A DNA stretch of 58,380 nucleotides from Gemmatimonadales bacterium (lineage in GTDB: Bacteria; Gemmatimonadota; Gemmatimonadetes; Longimicrobiales; Gaopeijiaceae), in contig REBP01000081.1 in NCBI GenBank assembly GCA_007692665.1, positions 1 through 58,380 of the forward strand. Direction: 5' to 3'. Below the pieces are notes generated by a model. It was not told the origin of the DNA. It saw only the letters and a list, made by a program, of their open reading frames with translations, and did no database searches. Positions within the stretch are counted from its first letter, which is position 1. Each line of letters opens with the position of its first letter. The position numbers and the translations under genes are program-made. This document shows positions 8,592 to 18,400 of the stretch, in pieces.

Positions 8592-8743
8592 GGCAAACCT
8601 CGAAGGGGGGAGCGGAACCGGAGACCCGGGCTGCAGCCCCAGCTTCGCGTTGCGGCGAAGCCTACCACGACGGGGGCCGGAGGTACAGGGGCCGGGAAGC
8701 CGTCGGATCCGGCCGCCGGTTTCTCCGCGATTCACCCGCGGGC

Positions 8744-10273
8744 TCAACCGATCAGGACGAGCGCGAGAACGCCCCCCAGGCCGGCATAGAGCAGGGCCAC
8801 GCCGAGGGTTCTCCGGAGGATCTCTCCTTCCTTCCCGGCGAGCCCCACCGTGGCACCGGCCGCGATCACGTTGTGGGGACAGATCATGTTCCCCACGGCC
8901 GCTCCGAAGGTCTGGGCCCCCACGACCCGGTCGACCGGGAGTTCGAGGGCCCGGGCGGTCTCCTGCTGGAGGTCGGTGAAGAGGATGTTCGAGGCCGTGG
9001 CCGAGCCGGAGACGAAGGTGCCGAGCATGCCCACCATGGGTGCGAAGAAGGGCCATGCGCCCCCGGCCGCCCCTGCGGCCGCCAGGGCAAGGACCTCGGT
9101 CATTCCGGCGTGGACCGTGACCCGGGCGAGCCCGAGCATGGCCACGAGCGCCACCGCTACCGGGAGGAGCTGGAGCGTGGCATCCCGGATCACAAGGCGG
9201 GTGGTCCCGAGCGATGCCCGCTGCAGGAGAGTCCCCGCCAGGAAGCCGGCGAGGAGCATGCTCCCCGGGTGATAGAAGAGTTCGATGCCGCCGCTGAAGG
9301 CGTTGCCGTGGAGGCTCCATTCCAGGCTTGCGCTGCGGACGAGGTCCTGGAGCGGGGGCACGAGCCGCGTGGCCAGGACGAGGGCCACGAGGACCAGGTA
9401 CGGGGATGCGGCCCGGAGCACTTCGCGGCTGGAGGGGGCTCCTTCGACCTTCGGGATGTGGCGGCTCCGGAGGCCCAGGAGGAGGACGAAGAGGCCGCCC
9501 CCGAAGAGCGCGCCCGCCAGCGTGGGGAGCTCGGGACCCACCAGGGCCCAGAGGAGTGTGCTGGGAAGGGTGAAGGTGACAAAGGCAAGAAGGGTCCATC
9601 CCGCGACGGCGGTGGTGGATCGCCTCGCGGCGGTCTCGGGCATCGAGCGGTGGGTCAGGATCACCATGAAGACGAGGGGCACCCATCCAAGGAGTGCATG
9701 GTACGGACCGGTGGCTCGGGCCAGTTCGAGCCCGGAGAGCCCGGTCGAGGCCATCTGGGGGACGATGGGGGTGCCCACGGCCCCGAAGGAGACGCCGACC
9801 ACGTGACCCACCAGCGTGATCGTCACTGCGGCCACGGGTGAGAACCCCGCCCCGACGAGGAAGGGAGCCGCAAGGGCAACCGAGGCGCCGAAGCCGGCTG
9901 CTCCCTCCATGAAGAGGACGAAGAACCAGGCGATGAGGAGGGCCAGGACCCGCGGGTCGCTGGCGAACTGGCCGAGCCAGGCCCGGAGGACCTCCGCCGC
10001 CCCCGTACGGAGCTGGAGGTGGTGGATCCCCAGCGCCGGGCCGATGATCCAGAGGATGGTCAGGGCGGTGAAGGTGGCCTCGGCCCCCACGCCCCCCAGG
10101 CCTCCGACAAGGGTGAGCGCCGGGTCCACCTGCCGGGGGAACTGGAAGGCAAGAATCCCCACGGCCAGCGCCACCCCGAACGCCGCCACCCCGGACCGGG
10201 CCGCCGACCACCGGAGCCCCACCATGAGGACGAGGAGGACGAGGATCGGGAGGGCGGCTAGGAAGGCGGCCAT
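8744..10273 (-). CDS. lctP: L-lactate permease family transporter
   Basis: 509 residues, almost wholly hydrophobic, with about 12 or more predicted membrane helices. Family hallmarks include FTALTILWIIGPALGIHHL near residue 70, FFVLFMEGAAGFGASVALAAP, GVSFGAVGTPIVPQM and, toward the end, GTFVSGSATASNILF and QTFGAAVGNMICPHN. LctP/GlcA proteins carry lactate or glycolate by proton symport. The ATG follows the stop of the lactate dehydrogenase gene by 12 bp, so the two form an operon in which one protein makes or uses D-lactate and the other moves it across the inner membrane. Confidence 0.9.
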   Translation of the reverse strand: MAAFLAALPILVLLVLMVGLRWSAARSGVAAFGVALAVGILAFQFPRQVDPALTLVGGLGGVGAEATFTALTILWIIGPALGIHHLQLRTGAAEVLRAWLGQFASDPRVLALLIAWFFVLFMEGAAGFGASVALAAPFLVGAGFSPVAAVTITLVGHVVGVSFGAVGTPIVPQMASTGLSGLELARATGPYHALLGWVPLVFMVILTHRSMPETAARRSTTAVAGWTLLAFVTFTLPSTLLWALVGPELPTLAGALFGGGLFVLLLGLRSRHIPKVEGAPSSREVLRAASPYLVLVALVLATRLVPPLQDLVRSASLEWSLHGNAFSGGIELFYHPGSMLLAGFLAGTLLQRASLGTTRLVIRDATLQLLPVAVALVAMLGLARVTVHAGMTEVLALAAAGAAGGAWPFFAPMVGMLGTFVSGSATASNILFTDLQQETARALELPVDRVVGAQTFGAAVGNMICPHNVIAAGATVGLAGKEGEILRRTLGVALLYAGLGGVLALVLIG

Positions 10274-10285
10274 GGACCGAAGCCG

Positions 10286-11293
10286 TCAGCCGTCCCGGGG
10301 CTCGACCGGCACCCGGTGGAGCGTGCCGCGTCCGGTCCCGAAGGCGGTGGCGTTCGCCAGGGTGACCTCGGCGATGTTGTCGAGGGCCTCCCGGGTGAAG
10401 AACCCCTGGTGACCCGTGATCAGGACGTTGGGGAAGGTGAGGAGCCGGGCGAAGACGTCGTCGTGGATCACGGTGTCCGAGAGATCCTCGAAGAAGAGCT
10501 CCTCCTCCTCCTCGTACACGTCGAGGCCCAGCGCCCCGATCCGCCCGCTCTTCAACCCCTCGATCACCGCCCGGGTATCGACCAGCCCACCCCGGCTCGT
10601 GTTGATCAGCATGGCGCCCTCCTTCATCAGGGCGACCGCGGCCCCGTCGATGAGGTGCCGGGTGGCCGGGGTCAGGGGAAGGTGGAGGGCCACGATATCG
10701 GCCTGGGTCAGGAGGTCTCCCAGCGGCACGTAGTCGCCGCCGAGTGCTGTGACCTCGTCGCTCGGGTGGGGGTCGTGGGCCAGGATCCGGCACCCGAACC
10801 CCGACATGATCCGGGCAAAGACCACCCCGATCCGCCCCGTGCCAACGACCCCTACCGTCTTCCCGTGAAGGTCGAAGCCGAGGAGCCCCTGGAGGGCGAA
10901 GTTTCCCTCCCGGACCCGGGCGTAGGCCCGGTGGAACTTCCGGTTCAGTGCGAGGATCAACCCCACGGCGTGCTCCGCAACCGCGTGGGGCGAGTACGCG
11001 GGAACCCGCGCCACGGAGACGTCCGCCTCCCGGGCCGCCTCGAGGTCCACATGGTTGAATCCCGCGGACCGGAGGGTGAGCAGGCGCACCCCACCGTCGG
11101 CAAGGGTCCGGATGACGGGTGCCGAGAGTTCGTCGTTCACGAAGGGGCAGATGGCTTCGAAGCCGTGGGCCAGTCCGGCGGTGCTGGGCTGGAGGCGGGC
11201 CTCGAAGAAGGAGAGGTCGTGGCCGTGCCGGCGGTTCGCCGCCACGAGGGCCTCCCGGTCGTAGGGCTTCGTGCTGAAGATGGCGATCTTCAC
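10286..11293 (-). CDS. ldhA: D-lactate dehydrogenase (LdhA type)
   Basis: 335 residues from GTG 11293; the frame is open to 11419 but that extension is non-conserved and would cover the divergent promoter. It follows E. coli LdhA closely in segment order: [46 protein letters not shown], the NAD loop [39 protein letters not shown] and [12 protein letters not shown]. The catalytic Arg, Glu and His are in SRGG, YEEE and GHQ. It reduces pyruvate to D-lactate with NADH in the cytoplasm, regenerating NAD when oxygen is short. It is first in an operon with lctP and divergent from the Clp-N/GntR regulator, which may control it. Confidence 0.92.
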   Translation of the reverse strand: MKIAIFSTKPYDREALVAANRRHGHDLSFFEARLQPSTAGLAHGFEAICPFVNDELSAPVIRTLADGGVRLLTLRSAGFNHVDLEAAREADVSVARVPAYSPHAVAEHAVGLILALNRKFHRAYARVREGNFALQGLLGFDLHGKTVGVVGTGRIGVVFARIMSGFGCRILAHDPHPSDEVTALGGDYVPLGDLLTQADIVALHLPLTPATRHLIDGAAVALMKEGAMLINTSRGGLVDTRAVIEGLKSGRIGALGLDVYEEEEELFFEDLSDTVIHDDVFARLLTFPNVLITGHQGFFTREALDNIAEVTLANATAFGTGRGTLHRVPVEPRDG

Positions 11294-11420
11294 GGGATGA
11301 GGTCCGGGGCGTGGGGGGCGGTGTGGGCGAAGTCCTTCCGGTCTCCAGAATAGAGGGATTCGCAGCGGCTCGCACGTTCGGCACCGAAGACGGACCGGAG
11401 GGCCACCCACCGGGATCACC

Positions 11421-11485
11421 CTTGTACCACTGGCGTTGACACAATGCCGGCCAAGGGCCTATTGTATTGCTTCGGCTGGTACAAG
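11421..11485. promoter_or_regulatory. Inverted repeat flanking a promoter: candidate operator
   Basis: CTTGTACCA (11421-11429) and its exact complement TGGTACAAG (11477-11485) flank the promoter-like pair TTGACA (11436-11441) and TATTGT (11460-11465, 18-bp spacer). The arms are 47 bp apart, so they would suit two regulator dimers or a looped complex. It lies between ldhA (-) and the Clp-N/GntR gene (+), 35 bp before the ATG at 11520. Autoregulation by the GntR part is the natural inference. The repeat is seen directly; binding is not shown. Confidence 0.6.
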
Positions 11486-11519
11486 AACGGGCCGCTGTCC
11501 AGGCAAAGGGGAGGGGGCA

Positions 11520-12389
11520 ATGCAGTACAACTTTGATCGCGATTTCAGGCGCGTGCTGGCTCACGCCCGGACCGAGTCCATCGAACTCGGTCACGACTAC
11601 GTCGCACCGGAGCACATGCTCCTGGGAATGCTTCGCGTCGAGGAGTGTCGCGGCACCCAGCTCCTGGCCAACCTCGGGCTCCTCGAGGACGAGGTCCGGG
11701 CCGAGGCGGCCGGCGTCCTCGAGCCGGGGCAGGCCGAGGTCGGCCCCGGGGAACTTCCCTATACGACCCGGGCGAAGAAGGTGCTCGAGCTGGCCATGGC
11801 GGCGGCCCGGGATCTTCAGGACCGCCACGTCGGAACCGAACACCTGCTGCTGGGGATGCTCCGCGACCGGAAGGGGATGGCGGCCCACATCCTGGGCGGG
11901 GTCGGGGTCACCCCGAGCCACGTGGAGGACCTGCTGGCGGGCGAGGTCCCCCCGCCGAGGGAGCCGCTTCCCACCGCGGCCATGGTCTCCGTCGAAGCCC
12001 GGCTCGGGATCGAGATCGACGACGGCTCCAACAGGTCCATCTATGAGCAGATCGTGGCCCGGGTGAAGGAAGCCGTCGCCGTCGGGCAAGTGTCGGCGGG
12101 AGAGCGTCTCCCCCCGGTCAGGCGGTTGGCGGACCAGCTCGACATCGCCCCTGGAACCGTGGCGCGGGCCTACAGCGAGCTGGAGCGCCTGGGCGTGGTG
12201 GTCACCGAGGGCGCACGGGGGACCCGGGTCGCGGATCCGACAAGCCAGGGAGCGGGGAGCGCGATGCACATCGACCGGATCGCCGGGCTCCTGCGTCCGG
12301 CTGCCGTGGCCGCCTTCCACATGGGGTCCGGGGCGGACGACCTGCGGCGGGCGCTGGAGCGGGCCATGGAGGGGATTTTCAGGGACTGA
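11520..12389 (+). CDS. Clp-N (double repeat)-GntR-type HTH fusion, predicted transcription regulator
   Basis: 289 residues from ATG 11520, preceded by AAAGGGGAGGGGG. Residues 1-145 hold two Clp N-terminal repeats, the first around LAHARTESIELGHDYVAPEH and the second around LAMAAARDLQDRHVGTEH, each followed by LLLGML or MLLGML. There is no AAA+ domain. Residues 172-240 form a YtrA-type GntR winged helix: SIYEQIVARVKEAVA, SAGERLPPVRRLADQLDIAPGTVARAYSELERLGVV. The last 50 residues are a short helical tail rather than a ligand-binding domain. Clp-N domains normally bind substrates or adaptors of ClpA/ClpC, so this protein may link DNA binding to protein quality control. The domains are clear; the target genes are inferred from the neighbouring operator. 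Confidence 0.88.
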   Translation: MQYNFDRDFRRVLAHARTESIELGHDYVAPEHMLLGMLRVEECRGTQLLANLGLLEDEVRAEAAGVLEPGQAEVGPGELPYTTRAKKVLELAMAAARDLQDRHVGTEHLLLGMLRDRKGMAAHILGGVGVTPSHVEDLLAGEVPPPREPLPTAAMVSVEARLGIEIDDGSNRSIYEQIVARVKEAVAVGQVSAGERLPPVRRLADQLDIAPGTVARAYSELERLGVVVTEGARGTRVADPTSQGAGSAMHIDRIAGLLRPAAVAAFHMGSGADDLRRALERAMEGIFRD

Positions 12390-12560
12390 CCCCGACGACC
12401 TCGCTCGCTCGCGCGCACCGTGGTTCCCTTGGCGGTGGAGATCGACCCGGAGTCGACCGTTCCATGGCGCCCGCGTGCCCTTCCGGCGATCATGCCCGCG
12501 GCGGTCCGTTCCGCGAGGACTCGAACCGCACCAGTGAATTCGACCTCCACGAGGGTAGTC

Positions 12561-15062
12561 ATGGTGCGATGCATCCCTTCCGCCCCGCAGATGCTCGGCT
12601 GCGTCGTCGCGGCTTTTCTCCTCGCCGCCCCGGCTCCCGCTCCGGTCTCCGCCCAGGCGACCATCGAGGCTCCCATCGTGGAACGTCGCCTCGAAGACCG
12701 CTGGATCCCCGTCCATCGACCCGACTCTCTCGTCGCCTTTCGCACGCACCGCCTGAGTGTCCACGATCCGAAGGTGGTGCAGGACACGCTTGCGTTCCGG
12801 CTACAGGGACTGGACGGTCCGCTCGTCGTATCGGTGCTGGGACCCACCGGGGCTCCCCTGGCCACGCGAGTCGTCCTGCCCGAAGTCTGGCCGCCCTACC
12901 CCTTCATCCGGTCTCTGGACGCGGACGCCGAGTCCCAGGGGCACCGGCTCCTCGCGGCGCAGGGCATGGATGGGGTCGTTCCTGCCGAGGCGCACGCCCG
13001 AGACCTCGTGGTGCGCCCACCCCTGCCCGGTGCCGGGCGCTGGGCCGACACGGTTCGCGGAGAGGGGAGCGCCGGGCCCTGGAAGGCCATGTGGGAAGAG
13101 GTCCGCTCCTTTCGCGTCGTCGGCGACACGGCGGTGAACGGGACGAGCCTCCGCGTCGTGGAGGTCAGCTCCCGCGTGCGGATCGAGGACGAGCAGCCGT
13201 GGTCCCGGTTCGCCGGGCCCCCGGGGGTGAGACTTCGGGTCGTTGAGGGGGTCGGAACCGGTCGCATCCTCATGCCCCCCGCCGGAGGCCTGGTCTTCGC
13301 CCGCAACGACACCCTGCATCTCCACGGGGTGGAGACGGTGGACATGGAGGGCGGCGGGCGCTGGTCCACCCCGGTGGCCTACGAGGGCCATCGGGCGGAA
13401 CGGTACTTCACTCCCGGAGAATGGGCAGCCGAATGGGACGCTCGCATGCAGCCCTCCGGGGAGGACGAGCAGGCCGAAGGGGGTTCCGACCCCCATCTCC
13501 TCGAGGAGGCTCTTCGAACGTGGCGCTCGAGCACGGACCTGGCGGAACGGAACCGGAGCGGGTCGCTGCTCCGCTCGGCGCCGGATTCCCTTCGCCCGAC
13601 GGAGCGCGGTTTCCTGGAGGGGGAACTGATGGTGGGAGACACGGCCGCGGCGATCGGGCGCATGGTGGGATGGATCACCTACCGCCCCCGTCCCGCCCTG
13701 ACCCGGGAGGACCTGGAGTTCCTCCTTCCCTTCCTCAGTGACCCCGCCCGCGCCCTTGCCGTGGGTGTGAATCCCTTCCGGGAAGCGCACGCCCTCGCCC
13801 GGGCATCGATGCTCATGGCAACGGCCGCCCTCGCGAGGGAGGGAGGTCTGCCGGCAGAGGATCGAGCGGATCAGGCCGAACATGCCCGGTTCACCGAAGA
13901 TGCGTGGCGAATGCTCCTGAACCTCGACCGTGAGGCGCGAATCCGGGGGCTCGACCCCGACCCCCTGGTCGACGGTCTCGCCCTCGCAGCCAGGGCCGCC
14001 GAGGATCCGCGGCGGGGGGGTGACGAACTTCTGGCGGTGCTGGCGGGCGAACCCACCCGGACGGGTACCAGGATTGCGCCGGACCATTTCACCTTCGGCC
14101 AGATGGCCGACATGGCGCGCGGAATCGGCTTCACCGCCGGGGCGTCGGCACGGGCGACCCTCCCCGACCCGGGCGCGTCCTGGGAGGCGTGGAGCGTGTG
14201 GATGGCGGGTCGAAGCGATGCCCACCAGGCCTGGCTGGCCAGCACCCAGCTTCCGAGCCGGAACGACCCGCCTCCCGCCGTGGGCTTCTCGCAGGTGCAC
14301 CACGTGACGCTTCAGTTTCACGAGCGCCGAACAGGTCGGGACTTCCCCTCGGAATGGCGCGCCGGCATCGATGGGGGCATCCCCGCCGACTCGGCCCGTC
14401 TCGTCTTCGGGCACTTGCTCCGGGAGTACGCCGGGGCGGTGCCCTCACCCGACGAAGTGGCCAGGGCGCTCGCGCACCCGAACCCCGTGGTTCGCCAGCA
14501 CGCCCGGGGCAACCTGCATGCCCTCTTCCGCAGCCTGCCCATGCCCCCGCCCCGGGATAGGGACGGGGTCCCCGCATCCATGTCCGGCATGTCCGGCGAA
14601 GAGGCGGACGTGGTCTCCCACCTCCTCGAGGCGCTGCTGGAGCCGGCCTTCCCCGACGAGGAACGGGCGGCCTGGCCCTGGCCTCATCTCAATCCGGAGG
14701 ACCTGGGGTCTCGGTCCACGCTCACGGGCCCGCCCGTGGGACCGTCGAGCCGCACGTACCTCGAGTCGGACAGGGTGCCGGCCGCCCTCGTCCAGCCCTG
14801 GCTCGACGCCGCCGAGGGAGGCATCGCCCTGACGACCCCGGAGGCTTGGGGCGCGCTGGATCCCCGCGAATCCAGGATCATCCTCATCCCGTACCGCCCC
14901 GACCGGATCGGCCCCTTTCTTCGCATTGGATTCGACTGGGTTCAGCACCTGGCGGGGGAGCCGCACGCGTCCCCCGTCCACCACGAGGGAGGGAGCACCT
15001 TCTACCTCCTCCAGACCCCCGAGGGGTGGAAGATCGCCGCCTCGTCGTGGTGGATCTCCTGA
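12561..15062 (+). CDS. Large exported protein of unknown function
   Basis: 833 residues from ATG 12561 (GAGGG about 9 nt upstream; upstream codons of the open frame have no signal-peptide character). The N-terminus is a clear signal peptide (MVRCIPSAPQMLGCVVAAFL, then a site after VSAQA). A beta-rich segment follows (about 25-300, with APIVERRLEDRWIPVHRPDS near its start), then a long helical, acidic region and a C-terminal segment (YLLQTPEGWKIAASSWWIS). No enzyme motif, metal site or transmembrane helix stands out. It is monocistronic between the regulator and the PKS cluster. Codon positions support this strand rather than the long antisense frame. Confidence 0.7.
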   Translation: MVRCIPSAPQMLGCVVAAFLLAAPAPAPVSAQATIEAPIVERRLEDRWIPVHRPDSLVAFRTHRLSVHDPKVVQDTLAFRLQGLDGPLVVSVLGPTGAPLATRVVLPEVWPPYPFIRSLDADAESQGHRLLAAQGMDGVVPAEAHARDLVVRPPLPGAGRWADTVRGEGSAGPWKAMWEEVRSFRVVGDTAVNGTSLRVVEVSSRVRIEDEQPWSRFAGPPGVRLRVVEGVGTGRILMPPAGGLVFARNDTLHLHGVETVDMEGGGRWSTPVAYEGHRAERYFTPGEWAAEWDARMQPSGEDEQAEGGSDPHLLEEALRTWRSSTDLAERNRSGSLLRSAPDSLRPTERGFLEGELMVGDTAAAIGRMVGWITYRPRPALTREDLEFLLPFLSDPARALAVGVNPFREAHALARASMLMATAALAREGGLPAEDRADQAEHARFTEDAWRMLLNLDREARIRGLDPDPLVDGLALAARAAEDPRRGGDELLAVLAGEPTRTGTRIAPDHFTFGQMADMARGIGFTAGASARATLPDPGASWEAWSVWMAGRSDAHQAWLASTQLPSRNDPPPAVGFSQVHHVTLQFHERRTGRDFPSEWRAGIDGGIPADSARLVFGHLLREYAGAVPSPDEVARALAHPNPVVRQHARGNLHALFRSLPMPPPRDRDGVPASMSGMSGEEADVVSHLLEALLEPAFPDEERAAWPWPHLNPEDLGSRSTLTGPPVGPSSRTYLESDRVPAALVQPWLDAAEGGIALTTPEAWGALDPRESRIILIPYRPDRIGPFLRIGFDWVQHLAGEPHASPVHHEGGSTFYLLQTPEGWKIAASSWWIS

Positions 15063-15407
15063 GGTCGCCCACCCGGAAGGTCTGCTTGCCGGTCCTCGAG
15101 CCACCCCCTACCTTGCTCCCTGCTCCCGGCGGAGGTGCAGGCGATCCGCGGCCTGCCTTCCTGGCAGGGAAATCCGGCGTCTTCCGGCCTCCTCCGGCCT
15201 CCTTCGGCCTCCTGATGTGAAGCGTGACACGGCTGTGCGGCGCCGACGCCTTCGAAGGCACCGTTCATCCTCCCCTAGGTGGCAACCGCGACTGGAGCCA
15301 GGTGCGATGAGGACCCCCCGGATTGTTCCTTCCATTCGTCGCAGCGCGCCGCGCATGCATCTTTGCCGGGTCTTCCATGCCGGGGAAGAGGTCTGGGCCC
15401 TCAGGCC
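15063..15407. other. 345-bp region upstream of the PKS operon
   Basis: No gene is apparent. It holds a candidate terminator (15152-15168), three imperfect TCCGGCCTCC-like units around 15182-15211, and presumably the promoter of the four-gene PKS operon. No convincing -35/-10 pair is visible in this GC-rich stretch. If the PKS starts at TTG 15480, the gap is 417 bp. Confidence 0.5.
15152..15168 (+). terminator. Short perfect hairpin after the exported-protein gene
   Basis: CCTGCC (15152-15157) pairs with GGCAGG (15163-15168) over a 5-nt loop, followed by GAAA rather than a T run. It lies 90 bp beyond the stop at 15062 and before the PKS operon. The stem is real; its role as terminator is a guess. 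Confidence 0.3.
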
Positions 15408-18400
15408 ATGGCCGCATGTCCTCCCTGGGTTCGAAGGGGTGAGCTTCGCCCCCTCCAGTGCTGTCGGGTGGGCAGGAAATTGAGAGAATCCGCATCCAGG
15501 GGATCCGAACCGGACCGATCCCGGGAGGCGGGGGGCATCGCGATCGTGGGAATCGGCTGCCGGTTCCCCGGGGGTCTGGACGGTCCGGACGGGTTCTGGC
15601 GGGGCCTGCTCGACCGCGTGGATGCGATTGGCGAGATTCCTCCCGACCGCTTCGACGCAGCCGCCCTGCATGGCAGGAAACCCGGGGGAGTGTCGTCGGT
15701 CCTGGGCGGATATCTGGAGGGGATCGACCGACTGGACGCGGCCTACTTCGGAATCTCTCCCCGGGAGGCCGAGCGGCTGGATCCCCAGCAGAGGCTCCTT
15801 CTGGAGGTGAGTCAGGAAGCCCTCGAGAACGCGGGCATGCCCATGGACGCGCTGGTCGGGAGTCCGGCCGGGGTCTTCGTGGGCCTCTTTCTGACGGACT
15901 TCGAGGCGCGACTCTTCCGGGACCCCGACTCCGTCGATCTCTACAGCACCACCGGGACGGGGCGGTACGCGGCGTCGGGGCGCCTTTCCTTCGCATTCGG
16001 GCTGGAAGGCCCGAGCCTGACGCTGGACACGGCGTGCTCGTCGTCTCTCGTGGCGGTGCACCTCGCGGTTCAGAGCCTGCTGGCGGGGGAATGCCCGCTC
16101 GCGATTGCGGGCGGTGCCAACGTGATCCTCCAACCCCACTATTCGATCGCCTACTCGCGTTCGGGGATGATCTCCCCGGACGGCCGGTGCAAGTTCGGCG
16201 ATGCGCGAGGGGACGGATACGTTCGAAGTGAAGGTGCCGGGATGGTCGTCCTCAAGCGCATCGAAGACGCCATGGCGGATCGTGATCGGGTGTACGCGGT
16301 CATCGCGGGGAGCTCCGTCACGAACGACGGGCGGAGCGGCGACCACCTCGCGACTCCCGCCCAGCAGGGCCAGGAACGAATGCTTCGAGTCGCCTACGAG
16401 AAGGCCGGGATCTCACCGGGGCGGGTCGACTACGTGGAGGCCCACGGGACCGGCACGGCAACCGGTGACCCCATCGAAATGGCGGCCCTGTCGGCGGTCC
16501 TCTCCCGGGAGAGGTCTCCGGACCGACGCTGCCTCGTGGGGTCGGTGAAGACGAACATCGGGCACACGGAAGGAGCAGCCGGAGTTGCGGGGCTGATCAA
16601 GTCCGCCCTTGTGCTCCATCACCGGATCGTCCCCCCGAACCTCCATTTCAAGGTCCCGAACCCCCGGATCCCCTGGGCCGAGATCCCGCTCGACGTTCCG
16701 CGCGATCCCATGCCGCTGCCGGCGAACGGCTCTCCGGCCACCGCGGGAGTGAGTTCGTTCGGCATCACCGGGACCAACGCGCACCTGGTCCTGACGGAGG
16801 CGCCCGCGCCCACATGGTCTTCCGCTGCACCGCTTCCTGGCCAGGCGCTTCTTCTCGCTCTCTCGGCGGCCTCCGAAGAAGGATTGATGTCACTGGCCCG
16901 AAGCACGGCGGGCGCGCTGGATGCTGCGGGGTCGGGGGAACTCGGCAACCTGGTCTACACGGCCGCCTGCCGGCGGGCGCATCTCCCCCACCGCCTCTGC
17001 GTGGTGGAAAGCGACGCGGGCCGGATGGCCACGAGCCTGCGTGCGCATGCGGACGGTGAGGCGGCGCTGAAGTGTGTGCATGGCACGGTTCAGCCCGGCA
17101 AGTGCCCAGCCGTCGTGTTCGTCTATCCGGGCCAGGGATCGCAGTGGATCGGGATGGGACGACGGCTGCTCAGGGAGAATGCGGCCTTCCGAGCCGCCCT
17201 GCGCGAGTGTGAGGCGGCCATGCGCCCGTTCGTGGACTGGTCGCTATCGGAACAGCTCGAGATCGACGAGGATTCTCCGGCCTGTCGCATGAACGACATC
17301 GATGTCATTCAGCCGACGCTGGTCGCAATGGACATCGCGCTCACTGCGATGTGGCGGTCATGGGGGGTCGAGCCCGACGCGGTGCTTGGTCACAGCATGG
17401 GGGAGGTGGCCGCCGCCCACGCAGTCGGCGCCCTGGGGCTCGCGGACGCCATGCGGGTCATCTGCCGGAGAAGTCGCCTCCTGCGCCGGGTGCGCGGGAG
17501 CGGAGCGATGGCGGTGGTCGAGCTCGCGCACCTCGAGGCTGAGCGCCTGACCGAGGGACGAGAGGGTCGCCTCGCGGTGGCGGCCAGCAACAGTCCCCGA
17601 ACCACGGTCCTTTCCGGCGACCCCGACGCCATCGAAGAGGTCCTTGCAGAGCTCGAGTCGGGAGGCGTGTTTGCCCGCAGGGTCAAGGTCGACGTGGCGT
17701 CGCACAGCCCGCAGGTCGACCCGCTTCGTCCGGACCTGCTGGAGGCCCTCGTCAGCCTCGAGCCGAGGGCCGGGTCCGTGCCGATGTATTCCACGGTCCG
17801 CGTCGATCTCGTCCCGGGCGAGGCGCTCGATCCAGGGTACTGGGCCGACAATCTCCGAAAGCCTGTGCTCCTTTCGGACACGATCGCGCGCGTGCTCCAG
17901 GACTGGCCGGAGGCCGTGTTCGTCGAAGTGAGCCCCCACCCGATCCTCCAGCCGGCCATCGAGCAGACGCTGGAGGCCCTCGGGCAGGGGAGGGGGGCGC
18001 TGGGCACCCTGCGCCGGGAGGAAGACGGCGAGGCCGAGGTGCTCACGGCGCTGGCGAAACTCCATGTCCTGGGGTATCCGGTGCAGTGGGATCGACAGTG
18101 GCCCGACGGGGGCACCGTCGCATCGCTGCCGACCTACCCCTGGCAGCGGGAGCGCCACTGGTTCGAGCCTGCGGCGGAGGGGATTCGGCGTCATCGGGGC
18201 CTCCAGCGAGGGCGTGCGCACCCCCTCCTGGGCTCCCCGCTTGCGGAGGCCCACGGAACCTGGATCTGGGAGACGGAGCTGAGCCTGGCCTCGCATCCCT
18301 TCCTGGGAGATCATCGTGTGCGGGGCTCCGCGCTGCTCCCGGCCGCTGCCATTCTGGAGATGGCCATGGCTGCAGCCGTGGAGGCATTCGGGGCAGGCAC

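Noticed and set aside
7785-12764. A 1659-codon open frame on the minus strand
   Set aside because: Only its last 268 codons (SDR) are real. The rest is antisense to lctP, ldhA and the regulator region and gives Arg/Pro/Gly-rich nonsense typical of GC-rich shadows.
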